13,205 bases of DNA from Thermoplasmata archaeon. Lineage in GTDB: Bacteria; Actinomycetota; Acidimicrobiia; Acidimicrobiales; Acidimicrobiaceae. The position numbers were made by a program, and so were the translations under genes. The stretch covers positions 1-13,205 of the forward strand of contig JAKBHQ010000097.1 of assembly GCA_021836665.1 (NCBI GenBank), in the 5' to 3' direction. This document shows, one piece after another, positions 6,513 to 13,205 of the stretch; position 1 is the first letter of the stretch, and every line of letters starts with the position of its first letter. Under the pieces are notes generated by a model. The model saw only the letters and a list, made by a program, of their open reading frames with translations, did not search any database and was not told the DNA's origin.

Positions 6513-9500
6513 ATGGTATCTTTTTGGGGAGGAACGGTGAGCCACATCCATAACGAGGGTGGGGCCAATTCGTCGGGTCGATTGGGTGAAACTCTTGTTT
6601 CGATCATTGACGACCTAGTAGAGCGTAACATCGAATCGACCCGTGACGAAAAGCCATCGTCGACGGCGATCTCGCACCTAAATGAGACCGAAGCATCGAC
6701 GGTGAAAACCGAGTTGTCGAGATACATAACTCTTTTAGTCGATCCAAATTCCGATGAAGAATCGGTTACCTTAGCTTCGAAGCAGATTACACGAACCCTG
6801 CTTACCGTCGGCGTCTCGGTCGACTGGCTTTTGAAGATGATCTCCGAAGCTGTAGAGATCTTTCGCTCTGCTCCATCAAAGTATGGGATCGCCCCCGAAG
6901 TTCTGAAAGAGACGGCGTCGCTTCTCGAGGCCAAATTCGCCAGCCAGATCCTGGTCATTTTAGAGACAGAACGCCACGACGATGAAGTGAGATTCTTAGA
7001 AATTGAGGAGCTGGCTCAGATTACTCAAAGGGCTACCAGCACATCGCATCTGTTGAAACTCCTCCTCGATTCTCTCATACAGAGCGAAGGGATAGCCGGG
7101 GCGTATTTCGGGCACTTCAATCTCGAAGGTCAGTTGGAATACGACCACTTTGCTGGCGAGACCTTTGTCCAAATTGGTCGTCTCGCCAGTGAGAGAAAGA
7201 TACCTCCGCCGTCCAGCCGTGCGGACTTGCCAACAGGGGGAGGCCCGGCCGGGCGGGCTTGGCGAAGCGGTGAAATTCAGGTTTCCGCCGCCATACAAAG
7301 CGATCCAACAATGGCGCCGTGGTCAGAGGCATACTCGAAGTTAGGCATAAGGTGCACGGCTGCTATACCGATCATGAACTCCGATGGCAAGATAGAAGGA
7401 CTAATCGGGCTCTATTCGAACTTGCCGGGTTACTTTGCCAAGAGTTCGCGGCTGAAAATCCTCCAGCTTACGAGGCAGATAATCGGTGCGGCTATCGAAC
7501 GGTTAGCCAGTGCCAAGCCCATATCTTACGAAACTCGAACTGTGATGAGGGGACTAGTAAGCAGCCATCGAGTTGAAATGCATTATCAGCCAATCGTCGA
7601 TCTGAAAACGGGAGAGCTCCACAAGGTCGAAGCACTAGCCCGGCTCAAACCAGAAGGTTCCGCCGGACTGATTTACCCAGGTGACTTCCTTGCCGCACTC
7701 GGGCCGGATGACTTTTTGATCCTTTTCGAGATCGGATTGATTAAAAGTTGTCAGGCCTTGGCAGATTGGGAGGGGCTGGGGATCAGGACCTCCGTCTCGG
7801 TAAACTTTCCACCGCAAGGATTCTCAGATCCGAGGTATTTGAGGGTTATATCCAAGTCGATCGAGAACTCGGGGATCGACCCCACTCGACTAACACTCGA
7901 ACTCACCGAAGAGGAGGAGCTCAACGAATTAGAAATATCGGCTAAAGTCTTGGACTCTATAAAGGGTTTTGGGGTAAAACTCTCCCAGGACGACTTGGGA
8001 TCTGGGTTTAGTTCACTACGTAGGCTAGAGAAGATAGGTTTCAACGAGGTCAAAATAGACCAGACCCTGGTGAGAAATCCAACCGATCCAAAGAGCCCGC
8101 TTAAGTTAATAGAGCACTTGGCCTCCCTTGCGCACGATTTAAACCTATCGGTGGTCGTGGAGGGGCTGGAATCTGAGGCCCTTATCGAAGCCGCCACTAT
8201 CATGGGCGCTGATTACGGTCAAGGATACGCAATTGCCAAGCCGATGCCAGGTAAGGACATAGCCGATTTTGCCCTTAGCTTCGAGTGGCAGAATAAAAGC
8301 GACCGACCAAAGACGAGTCTCGGCGGAATTGCGAAACTTAGGCGCTGGTCAACCAGAGTAGAGTCCGTGGCCAGCTACCCAGAGGTCTTGACCGACGAGA
8401 GGTTGATCGGAGATCTACGAAACTCCTTAATATATCTAATTAATCCACGAATCGACCTCATCCTGTCGCGGCTCGAGGGCGCCCTCTCCTTAGGCGCGGG
8501 CCCACAGTACAAGTCGATCAAACAGATGCTGGAAGAAAACCTTTGGATTTCGAATCCGAACGACCGCAACCTACCGGCCCATGATATTGATCGGGGCGGG
8601 ATCGAATACGGAGCCAAGGGCCTTTCTGAGCTTACGGCAGAAGAGTTGAGAAAACTGGTCTCCCTGTCATGGGAGTTGACCCAAATCGGCTTCAGCAACT
8701 CCTCCCCCACTGCACAACTAGAACAGATCTGCCTTACCGCAGAATCTTACGTCGCAGATTCAGTCACCGCCATAATGCTACTCGATAAGGACAACCAGCT
8801 AAATCTGAGTCAGGCTCCATCGATGTCACCCGCTGCAAAACGCACGATGTCGCTCATCAAAGTTTCCCCTGGATCAGGTTCCTGTGCCAATGTAGTCCTC
8901 TCAAAGGGGCCGGTCTTCGTTGGGAACACATTCCTCGATCCTCGGTGGTCAGAACTGAGCAACCTAGTCACCTCTCTGGGGATCAAGGCTTGTTGGTCGG
9001 TGCCAATCCAAAACAACCGTTCCGAGATCATTGGCACGATGTCGATGTCACACCGGCATCACAAGATGCCCACTCCATACCAGCGAGAGATAATCGAATA
9101 CTGCGCTAAAACGGCCGCCTCAGTATTGGCAAGACCATCAGCGCAAGTTGCAGAACGATCAGAATCGATAGTTTTCGGTGGCAGTCAGTTATTCGAAGCG
9201 CCGAAGAAGGTGAAAATTAGTCTCCCCGATGGAAGACTCTTCGATCCGTCGCCGGCATTCATGGCAATGTACGGTTATTCCACTGAGGACTTCGATCACC
9301 TAACGCTTTTCGACCTCAACCCTTCCATGTCCCGCTCGGTGCTCGTCGATGTAGCCGAGAGGACCGGAATCGACGAAGTTCTCCATTTGACATCAACCCA
9401 CCAGACTAAGGGCGGAGAGACTAAGGAAGTCGAGCTCTACACTACGCTAAAGCTTCAAGACGGTGTTGAGTACTTCGAGACGACGTTAGCGGATATAACC

Positions 9501-11183
9501 GACCTCTCTAAGTCAGAAAAACTGCTGGCCGCCGAGCACGAAAGCAGAAACCGACTGCTGAGAACTTCATCGGTCCTAGTAGCCGTTGTGGACCCAACAG
9601 GCGTAACGCTTATGGTCAACCACGCAGTCAGTGGATTGTTGGCCATGAGTGAAGATCAGCTAATCGGCAAACGCTTCCCCCTTCGCTTGCTCGCCGATGG
9701 AAGTGACCGGGATAAGATCCAAACTGCGTTAGCCAGGGCAACAAGGACCAGACTTTGCGAAAGTATCGAGGCCTGGGTCAACTCGGCTCGAGGGGGAAAG
9801 CGACTCCTCGCAGTCGACGTCATACCTAACTTTGACAACCTCGGGGCACTTAACGCATACATCTGCACCGGTGTCGACATCACCGAGCGCTTCGAAGCGA
9901 CCGCGAGCATTTCAAGGCAGGAAGCCTTTGTTTCGCAGATCATCGAGTCGATCCCTGGAATTGTGGTGGTCTTCGACGCCGAGTGCTGCATAATTCAGTG
10001 CAACGTAGCCCTAGAAGAGTTCACTGGGGTCAAGTTTGAAGATATGAGGAATCGCCCGTATTATCACCTCAACTTCTTCCCATCAAAATCCCGCCCGACC
10101 GCAGTGAAGTGGTTCAAAGAAGCTATCGAGGCCGGTAGGGCGGACCGCACTTTCGCTCCTTGGGTCCATCGAGACGGTTCTACCCATCTCTTCGAATGGC
10201 GGAGTTCCTTCATAAAAGGGAGCGACAACCAAGTAAAGTTCGTAGTAGTTGTCGGAAACGACATCACCGACGAAGATAAGAACCTGAAAGTACTTCAACG
10301 GGCGGCGGCTGTATTCGAGAATTCGAGTGAGGCGATCGTAATTGCCGACAAACACTCGACGATCCTGGAGGTCAACGGGGGCTTCACGCGGATAACCGGC
10401 TACTCGAGGAGTGAAGCGATCGGCAAAAATGCCGGATTTGTGGGCTCCGATATCCACGACCAAAACTTCTTCAAAGAAATGTACGATTCACTCAAGGACA
10501 CATCCCGCTGGAGCGGAACTATCTGGAACCGACGTAAGGATGGATCTGAATTTCCCGCATTGATGCATATCACTACGATCCGAAACACCTACGGAGAAAT
10601 AGACCATTATGCGGGTATCTTCTCAGACATTACCGAAATGGTCCAATACCAAAAACAACTCTCCGAGATGGCCTTCCATGACATCCTCACCGGCTTAGCC
10701 AATCGGAGCCTGCTCGTAGAGATGATCAGCTCTCGGATGGCCGAGGCCCGACGAGCCGGGAGCGTATTGGCCCTCGCATACATGGACTTGGACAACTTCA
10801 AGCCGATCAATGACCTATATGGTCACGCAGAGGGCGACCGGCTCTTAATCGAGCTTTCAAAAAGACTCACGAATGAACTGAGGGAAGTTGACACCATTGC
10901 GAGGATCGGGGGCGACGAGTTTGTTTGCCTACTGCCGGGTCTTAGCGACAAATCGGAATGCAAGGAGATCCTGAATCGGCTGATAGCCCGTATCGAGGAG
11001 CCGTTCTTGCTCAGTGACTCAAAAACCTCCTTCAAGGTATCCGCTTCGATTGGGGTTGCCTACTATCAAAACGATGACACCGACCCAGACAACCTTCTTC
11101 GACAAGCAGATCAGCTGATGTACATCGCCAAAAGGTCTGGGGGTCGCTCGTTTTTCACCTCCGACGAATCAATAAAGAATTAG
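6513..11183 (+). CDS. Paralogous multisensor c-di-GMP protein with degenerate globin-like domain (GAF-EAL-GAF-PAS4-GGDEF)
   Basis: This 1556-residue soluble protein is a tandem paralogue of the preceding one, with the same module order. It has a globin-like region (1-155), GAF1 (about 165-330), EAL (345-593), a helical linker (596-679), GAF2 (715-880), four PAS domains (about 905-1003, 1012-1128, 1135-1256, 1260-1379) and GGDEF (1387-1545). The EAL keeps E373, N431, D493-D494, K514, E550 and Q570. The GGDEF signature is at 1466-1470, with the RxxD site R1457-D1460. Both activities should therefore be possible. The N-terminal region aligns without gaps to the first paralogue, but the haem-ligand position is L96 instead of His and the distal position is N39 instead of Tyr, so haem binding is unlikely. 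The structural G100 and W105 remain. The ATG at 6513 has no ribosome site. GTG at 6537 has GGAGG (6528-6532) four bases upstream and is an equally likely or better start, removing eight residues. The longer frame is listed. There are no membrane segments. Confidence 0.9.
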   Translation: MVSFWGGTVSHIHNEGGANSSGRLGETLVSIIDDLVERNIESTRDEKPSSTAISHLNETEASTVKTELSRYITLLVDPNSDEESVTLASKQITRTLLTVGVSVDWLLKMISEAVEIFRSAPSKYGIAPEVLKETASLLEAKFASQILVILETERHDDEVRFLEIEELAQITQRATSTSHLLKLLLDSLIQSEGIAGAYFGHFNLEGQLEYDHFAGETFVQIGRLASERKIPPPSSRADLPTGGGPAGRAWRSGEIQVSAAIQSDPTMAPWSEAYSKLGIRCTAAIPIMNSDGKIEGLIGLYSNLPGYFAKSSRLKILQLTRQIIGAAIERLASAKPISYETRTVMRGLVSSHRVEMHYQPIVDLKTGELHKVEALARLKPEGSAGLIYPGDFLAALGPDDFLILFEIGLIKSCQALADWEGLGIRTSVSVNFPPQGFSDPRYLRVISKSIENSGIDPTRLTLELTEEEELNELEISAKVLDSIKGFGVKLSQDDLGSGFSSLRRLEKIGFNEVKIDQTLVRNPTDPKSPLKLIEHLASLAHDLNLSVVVEGLESEALIEAATIMGADYGQGYAIAKPMPGKDIADFALSFEWQNKSDRPKTSLGGIAKLRRWSTRVESVASYPEVLTDERLIGDLRNSLIYLINPRIDLILSRLEGALSLGAGPQYKSIKQMLEENLWISNPNDRNLPAHDIDRGGIEYGAKGLSELTAEELRKLVSLSWELTQIGFSNSSPTAQLEQICLTAESYVADSVTAIMLLDKDNQLNLSQAPSMSPAAKRTMSLIKVSPGSGSCANVVLSKGPVFVGNTFLDPRWSELSNLVTSLGIKACWSVPIQNNRSEIIGTMSMSHRHHKMPTPYQREIIEYCAKTAASVLARPSAQVAERSESIVFGGSQLFEAPKKVKISLPDGRLFDPSPAFMAMYGYSTEDFDHLTLFDLNPSMSRSVLVDVAERTGIDEVLHLTSTHQTKGGETKEVELYTTLKLQDGVEYFETTLADITDLSKSEKLLAAEHESRNRLLRTSSVLVAVVDPTGVTLMVNHAVSGLLAMSEDQLIGKRFPLRLLADGSDRDKIQTALARATRTRLCESIEAWVNSARGGKRLLAVDVIPNFDNLGALNAYICTGVDITERFEATASISRQEAFVSQIIESIPGIVVVFDAECCIIQCNVALEEFTGVKFEDMRNRPYYHLNFFPSKSRPTAVKWFKEAIEAGRADRTFAPWVHRDGSTHLFEWRSSFIKGSDNQVKFVVVVGNDITDEDKNLKVLQRAAAVFENSSEAIVIADKHSTILEVNGGFTRITGYSRSEAIGKNAGFVGSDIHDQNFFKEMYDSLKDTSRWSGTIWNRRKDGSEFPALMHITTIRNTYGEIDHYAGIFSDITEMVQYQKQLSEMAFHDILTGLANRSLLVEMISSRMAEARRAGSVLALAYMDLDNFKPINDLYGHAEGDRLLIELSKRLTNELREVDTIARIGGDEFVCLLPGLSDKSECKEILNRLIARIEEPFLLSDSKTSFKVSASIGVAYYQNDDTDPDNLLRQADQLMYIAKRSGGRSFFTSDESIKN
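6526..6532 (+). promoter_or_regulatory. Ribosome binding site favouring the GTG start at 6537
   Basis: GGGGAGG lies inside the longest reading frame, just before the in-frame GTG at 6537, with a 4-base gap after GGAGG. The spacing is slightly short, but the match is much better than anything before the ATG at 6513, where no purine-rich site is seen. It suggests the true start is 6537. Confidence 0.5.
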
Positions 11184-11246
11184 ATTAACCACAGCTATCC
11201 ACCAGAGTCGTGATCACGGAGACATCCTAAGTCACTCCATCAAGGC

Positions 11247-11268
11247 GTCCAAAGGTAGTCCAAAGGTA
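11247..11268 (+). repeat. Exact tandem repeat of GTCCAAAGGTA (2 copies)
   Basis: GTCCAAAGGTA is at 11247-11257 and is repeated exactly and immediately at 11258-11268. The period is 11 bases, about one helical turn, which would place both copies on the same DNA face. It sits 64 bases after the stop of the second paralogue. Simple slippage can also explain it. Confidence 0.6.
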
Positions 11269-11285
11269 ATCGGGCGCTCTTCAGC

Positions 11286-11322
11286 TTCAAGGTTTCGAAC
11301 TGAAACAGCTATCAACCTTGAA
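11286..11322. repeat. 9-bp inverted repeat TTCAAGGTT / AACCTTGAA
   Basis: TTCAAGGTT (11286-11294) is perfectly complementary to AACCTTGAA (11314-11322), with a 19-base loop. The loop side also contains GTTTC/GAAAC (11292-11296, 11302-11306), which is a competing fold. No T-run follows on either strand, so it is not a standard terminator. Confidence 0.55.
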
Positions 11323-11448
11323 TCACCGACCGAGGGAACCGGGTGATCGGTTACCAGTTTGGCCATCACATCCAGTGCGGAGCGAGTATGTGCAATTTGC
11401 CGATCGGTCTCGCCAGATTAATCTCCCAGATCTGTGAGTGATGGCCTG

Positions 11449-11475
11449 TCAGCTTGAAACCACCCCTCAAGCTGA
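11449..11475. repeat. Perfect 9-bp inverted repeat TCAGCTTGA / TCAAGCTGA
   Basis: TCAGCTTGA (11449-11457) and TCAAGCTGA (11467-11475) form a perfect stem around AACCACCCC. No T-run follows on either strand. It stands 14 bases from the strong terminator hairpin of the opposing gene. It may stabilise the 3' end of the plus-strand message or act with a protein factor in ending transcription. Confidence 0.55.
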
Positions 11476-11484
11476 TCTCACCAG

Positions 11485-11519
11485 AAAAACCGAAGGGGCC
11501 AAATATCTGGCCCCTTCGG
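11485..11519 (-). terminator. Strong intrinsic terminator of the glutamine synthetase gene
   Basis: CCGAAGGGGCCA (11490-11501) and TGGCCCCTTCGG (11508-11519) form a perfect 12-bp stem with a 6-base loop. Read on the minus strand, the stem is followed directly by TTTTT (A-run at 11485-11489). It lies 57 bases after the stop of the glutamine synthetase gene. On the plus strand no T-run follows, so it should act mainly on the minus-strand transcript. Confidence 0.92.
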
Positions 11520-11576
11520 CATAACACTCTCTATTGCAACTAGCGACTTGTTAGTAGTATCAAAAACTGGACTGAA

Positions 11577-12581
11577 TTAACGACCAACTGCGTCTTCGCA
11601 GACCGTTTCAACTATCAAGCGTGAAACTACATACGGATCGCAGTTGGCATTGGGGCGGCGATCCTCGATCCAACCCTTCTTCGCCTTTTCAACCGCCCAT
11701 GGAATTCTGATCGATGCTCCACGGTCGGAAGCCCCGTAACTGAAGACGTCGTAGCGTGCGGTCTCGTGGGCTCCGGTCAACCTCTTCTCGATACCTTCAC
11801 CGTAGTTACTTATGTGCTTCTCTACCTCTTTGCCGAGCGCTTCACATCCAGCGATTATCGCGTCATAACCCTCGCGCATCGCCTTGGTGGAAAAGTTGGT
11901 ATGTGCCCCAGCACCGTTCCAGTCACCAGGCATTGGCTTGGCATCCCAGTTGACAACGACCCCGTAGTCTTCGGCGACCCTCATCAACAGCCATCTCGCC
12001 ATCCAAAGCTGGTCACCAATAGCCGGTGGTGGAAGAATTCCAATCTGAAACTCCCACTGGGCCATCATCACTTCTGCGTTTGTGCCCTCAATGGAGATCC
12101 CAGCGTCCATACACGCTTGGGTGTGAGCCTCGACGATCTCACGTCCCACCATCTTCTCACCGCCGGTACCACAGTAGTAAGGGCCTTGCGGGGCCGGGTA
12201 TCCAGTCTCGGGCCAACCCAATGGCCGACCATTCTGGTAGAAGGTGTACTCCTGTTCGATTCCGAACATCGGTTCCTGGGCCGAATACTTCTCCGCTACG
12301 GCCACGCAGGCCGCCCGAGTATTCGTGGGGTGAGGGGTGAAGTCAGTCAGCAAAACCTCACATAGCACAAGGACATTTGCTCCGCCTCGAATTGGGTCCG
12401 GGCATGAATAAACCGGTCTTAGCACGCAGTCCGAGTTGCTCCCGGGAGCCTGATTAGTACTCGAACCGTCAAATCCCCAAATGCCGGGCTCTTCGCCGTC
12501 TTTGATAATCTTGGTCTTATTGCGCATTATCGGCGTCGGCTTTGTGCCGTCGATCCAGATGTACTCCGCCTGGTAACTCAT
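11577..12581 (-). CDS. glnII: Glutamine synthetase, type II (eukaryote-like GSII)
   Basis: This 334-residue enzyme makes glutamine from glutamate, ammonia and ATP in the cytoplasm. The length and motifs match GSII, not the longer GSI. Visible are the start MSYQAEYIWIDG, the FDGSST-QAPG-SD beta-grasp motif near residues 37-51, the GIEQEYTFY active-site strand, the GTNAEVMMAQWEFQIG glutamate and metal region, NGAGAHTNFSTKAMRE with the catalytic His, SDRGASIRIP, and EDRRPNANCDPYVV near the C-terminus. GSII lacks the adenylylation loop of GSI, so control is expected at transcription. The open frame extends upstream to an ATG at 12659. The start at 12581 is preferred because homology begins there, AAAGG lies 7 bases upstream, and the upstream ATG overlaps a candidate -10 box. 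A strong terminator follows. GlnR-like boxes lie upstream. GSII genes are known in many actinobacteria, often beside a GSI copy elsewhere in the genome. Confidence 0.95.
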   Translation of the reverse strand: MSYQAEYIWIDGTKPTPIMRNKTKIIKDGEEPGIWGFDGSSTNQAPGSNSDCVLRPVYSCPDPIRGGANVLVLCEVLLTDFTPHPTNTRAACVAVAEKYSAQEPMFGIEQEYTFYQNGRPLGWPETGYPAPQGPYYCGTGGEKMVGREIVEAHTQACMDAGISIEGTNAEVMMAQWEFQIGILPPPAIGDQLWMARWLLMRVAEDYGVVVNWDAKPMPGDWNGAGAHTNFSTKAMREGYDAIIAGCEALGKEVEKHISNYGEGIEKRLTGAHETARYDVFSYGASDRGASIRIPWAVEKAKKGWIEDRRPNANCDPYVVSRLIVETVCEDAVGR

Positions 12582-12657
12582 CACTGTGCCTTTTTCGTTA
12601 ACTCGGTTCCATCCAGAAACCGCACCCGTCTTGAGAATGCAGGAAAACCGATACGGC

Positions 12658-12687
12658 ATCCCACCAAAAACAAGTCTTGTCGGTCAA
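12658..12687 (-). promoter_or_regulatory. Candidate promoter of the glutamine synthetase gene
   Basis: On the minus strand TTGACC (12682-12687) matches the -35 consensus at five of six bases. After an 18-base gap comes TGGGAT (12658-12663), a poor -10 match (three of six). Transcription would begin near 12650, giving a leader of about 70 bases before the start at 12581. A weak -10 fits a promoter that needs an activator, and activator-type boxes lie directly upstream. Confidence 0.4.
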
Positions 12688-12688
12688 T

Positions 12689-12726
12689 GTTTCGCACCCT
12701 TTGCCGAAATGTTAACGCAGCGTAAA
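12689..12726 (-). promoter_or_regulatory. GlnR-like operator: four half-sites at 11-base spacing
   Basis: On the minus strand the sequence reads TTTAC, 6 bases, TTAAC, 6 bases, GCAAA, 6 bases, GAAAC. The plus-strand positions are 12722-12726, 12711-12715, 12700-12704 and 12689-12693. The actinobacterial nitrogen regulator GlnR binds paired boxes of the form GTnAC-n6-GAAAC, often two pairs in a row, upstream of glnA and glnII. The last box is a perfect match, the first matches four of five bases, and the middle two are degenerate. The block ends one base before the candidate -35 hexamer, where an activator would sit. Assignment to GlnR is by pattern only. Confidence 0.5.
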
Positions 12727-12880
12727 GAGGCAGCGAGGATGGGTTAAATAAATACCGAAATACCACAATTTAAAAGAATCTGCATATGCTACCAGGTCCA
12801 CTTTTTGAACCCGGCGATCCTTTTCAGAACCGATCCGGAAGAATTGTGAATTCGATAAGAATACACCGAGCAAAATCAGG

Positions 12881-13186
12881 TCACCTCAAGCCATTCGCCA
12901 CCCGATGAACGCCATGTCTGATTCTCACTATTACGTCGGGCGGGATAACCGAATCTGGGTCTCGCAAATTAGAGAGCGATGCCTTCACACCTACCAGTGA
13001 CGCATAAAGTGGCGGGCACGTCGGGCAGAGACGTAGGTGCCCTTCGAGGTCGACCCGCTTGCCACCGCTGAGATCTCCATCGATATAGTCCGAGACCATG
13101 CTTCTAGCTTGCCAGCAACTGAGGGGGACGCCTTTGCTGGCCTCCCTCCTATCTGACGCCTCTGAAAGCGCACTTACCATCATCAT
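12881..13186 (-). CDS. Zinc-finger anti-sigma factor (ZAS / zf-HC2 family)
   Basis: This 101-residue protein holds sigma factors inactive in the cytoplasm by binding them, in the manner of ZAS-family anti-sigma factors. The zinc site is visible as C24, H50, C54 and C57, with the family motif H-x3-C-x2-C (HLRLCPTC). The preceding helix holds the typical SDYIDGDLS sequence (32-40). No membrane segment follows, so this is a soluble form, and the C-terminal tail (about 75-101) shows no recognised domain. The ATG at 13186 is the first of three consecutive ATG codons. It overlaps the TGA (13183-13185) of another frame entering from outside the window, which suggests translational coupling with an upstream gene. 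In this family that gene is usually the partner ECF sigma factor. The Cys residues could make it redox-responsive, as in RsrA-type proteins, but this is not shown. Zinc-finger membership is fairly sure and the partner is inferred. Confidence 0.82.
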   Translation of the reverse strand: MMMVSALSEASDRREASKGVPLSCWQARSMVSDYIDGDLSGGKRVDLEGHLRLCPTCPPLYASLVGVKASLSNLRDPDSVIPPDVIVRIRHGVHRVANGLR

Positions 13187-13205
13187 TCGGCCCCGTCTGA
13201 GTCGT
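13183..13205 (-). CDS. Possible 3' end of an upstream gene (partial, sigma-factor candidate)
   Basis: On the minus strand a frame entering from beyond the window reads ...DSDGAE and ends at TGA (13183-13185), overlapping the first ATG of the anti-sigma gene. Only six or seven codons are visible, so the product cannot be identified. The overlap and the anti-sigma neighbour make an ECF sigma factor the likely candidate. This is inference only. Confidence 0.25.

Larger units (their letters stand above)
11184..11484. other. Structured stretch between convergent genes, no gene seen
   Basis: These 301 bases lie between the second c-di-GMP gene (+) and the glutamine synthetase terminator (-). No coding frame is convincing. 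Several inverted repeats are present and listed separately (11286-11322, 11449-11475), along with a tandem 11-base repeat (11247-11268). AACCG-GGTGAT-CGGTT (about 11337-11352) is a further small hairpin. GGTTACCAGTTTG (11349-11361) resembles GGTCACCAGTTTG (6001-6013) downstream of the first paralogue. The structures probably belong to the 3' untranslated end of the second paralogue's message. A small RNA is possible but unsupported. Confidence 0.45.
12582..12880 (-). other. Upstream region of the glutamine synthetase gene
   Basis: This gene-free stretch separates the anti-sigma gene from the glutamine synthetase gene, both read on the minus strand. It holds the candidate promoter and GlnR-like boxes listed separately. 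Further upstream is an AT-rich tract (about 12745-12775) with a tandem GGTATTT-type repeat (minus strand, 12747-12762), a GGATCG direct repeat (minus strand, near 12815-12837) and a small palindrome GAATT-GTG-AATTC (12841-12853). No intrinsic terminator with a T-run is visible after the anti-sigma gene. The start-distant part of the glutamine synthetase open frame (12582-12659) is treated here as untranslated leader. Confidence 0.5.

Noticed and set aside
6497..6958. 153-codon minus-strand frame overlapping the start of the second paralogue
   Set aside because: It is antisense to the conserved coding frame, and the Ser/Arg-rich content is typical of a shadow frame.
1231..11183. Frameshift or pseudogene status of either giant gene
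   Set aside because: Both frames run uninterrupted through all modules, with intact catalytic motifs at both ends.
11485..11519. Bidirectional terminator serving both convergent genes
   Set aside because: The stem is perfect, but a T-run follows it only on the minus strand. On the plus strand the stem is followed by CATAACACT.
11766..12365. 199-codon frame on the plus strand opposite the glutamine synthetase gene
   Set aside because: It lies fully antisense to a highly conserved enzyme gene, and its composition follows that gene's codon pattern. It has no recognisable domain.

Overview
The window looks like a chromosomal segment of a medium-GC actinobacterium. The clues are a eukaryote-type (GSII) glutamine synthetase with a GlnR-like operator pattern upstream, a zinc-binding anti-sigma factor, an RDD membrane protein with a long disordered N-terminus, and several GTG/TTG-type candidate starts. 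A deep-branching class such as Acidimicrobiia is my best guess from general impression. It is not proven by the sequence. I see no tRNA, rRNA, CRISPR array, insertion sequence or phage gene.

Layout: (1) 45-830 (+), an RDD-family membrane protein. (2) 831-1230, a gene-free leader with small repeats and hairpins. (3) 1231-5958 (+), a 1575-residue cytoplasmic c-di-GMP enzyme: sensor globin, GAF, EAL, helical linker, GAF, four PAS, GGDEF. (4) 5959-6512, a second gene-free leader. (5) 6513-11183 (+), a 1556-residue tandem paralogue with the same architecture. (6) 11184-11489, a structured intergenic stretch between convergent genes. (7) 11485-11519, a strong intrinsic terminator reading on the minus strand. 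(8) 11577-12581 (-), GSII glutamine synthetase, with promoter and GlnR-like boxes at 12658-12726. (9) 12881-13186 (-), a zinc-finger anti-sigma factor whose start overlaps the stop of a reading frame that enters from beyond the window edge.

The centre of interest is the pair of giant multisensor proteins, which make up about 70% of the window. Both keep every expected catalytic residue in the c-di-GMP phosphodiesterase (EAL) and diguanylate cyclase (GGDEF) domains, plus the RxxD product-inhibition site. The EAL is N-terminal and the GGDEF is C-terminal, the reverse of the common GGDEF-EAL order, and about 820 residues of sensory modules lie between them. The first protein has the sensor-globin signature with a proximal histidine (H90) and a candidate distal tyrosine (Y33). 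The second protein aligns without gaps over this region but has Leu and Asn at those positions. The inferred picture is a duplicated c-di-GMP controller in which one copy reads O2 or another haem ligand and the other has a haem-free, degenerate globin fold. The glutamine synthetase and anti-sigma genes are separate transcription units on the other strand with no evident functional link.
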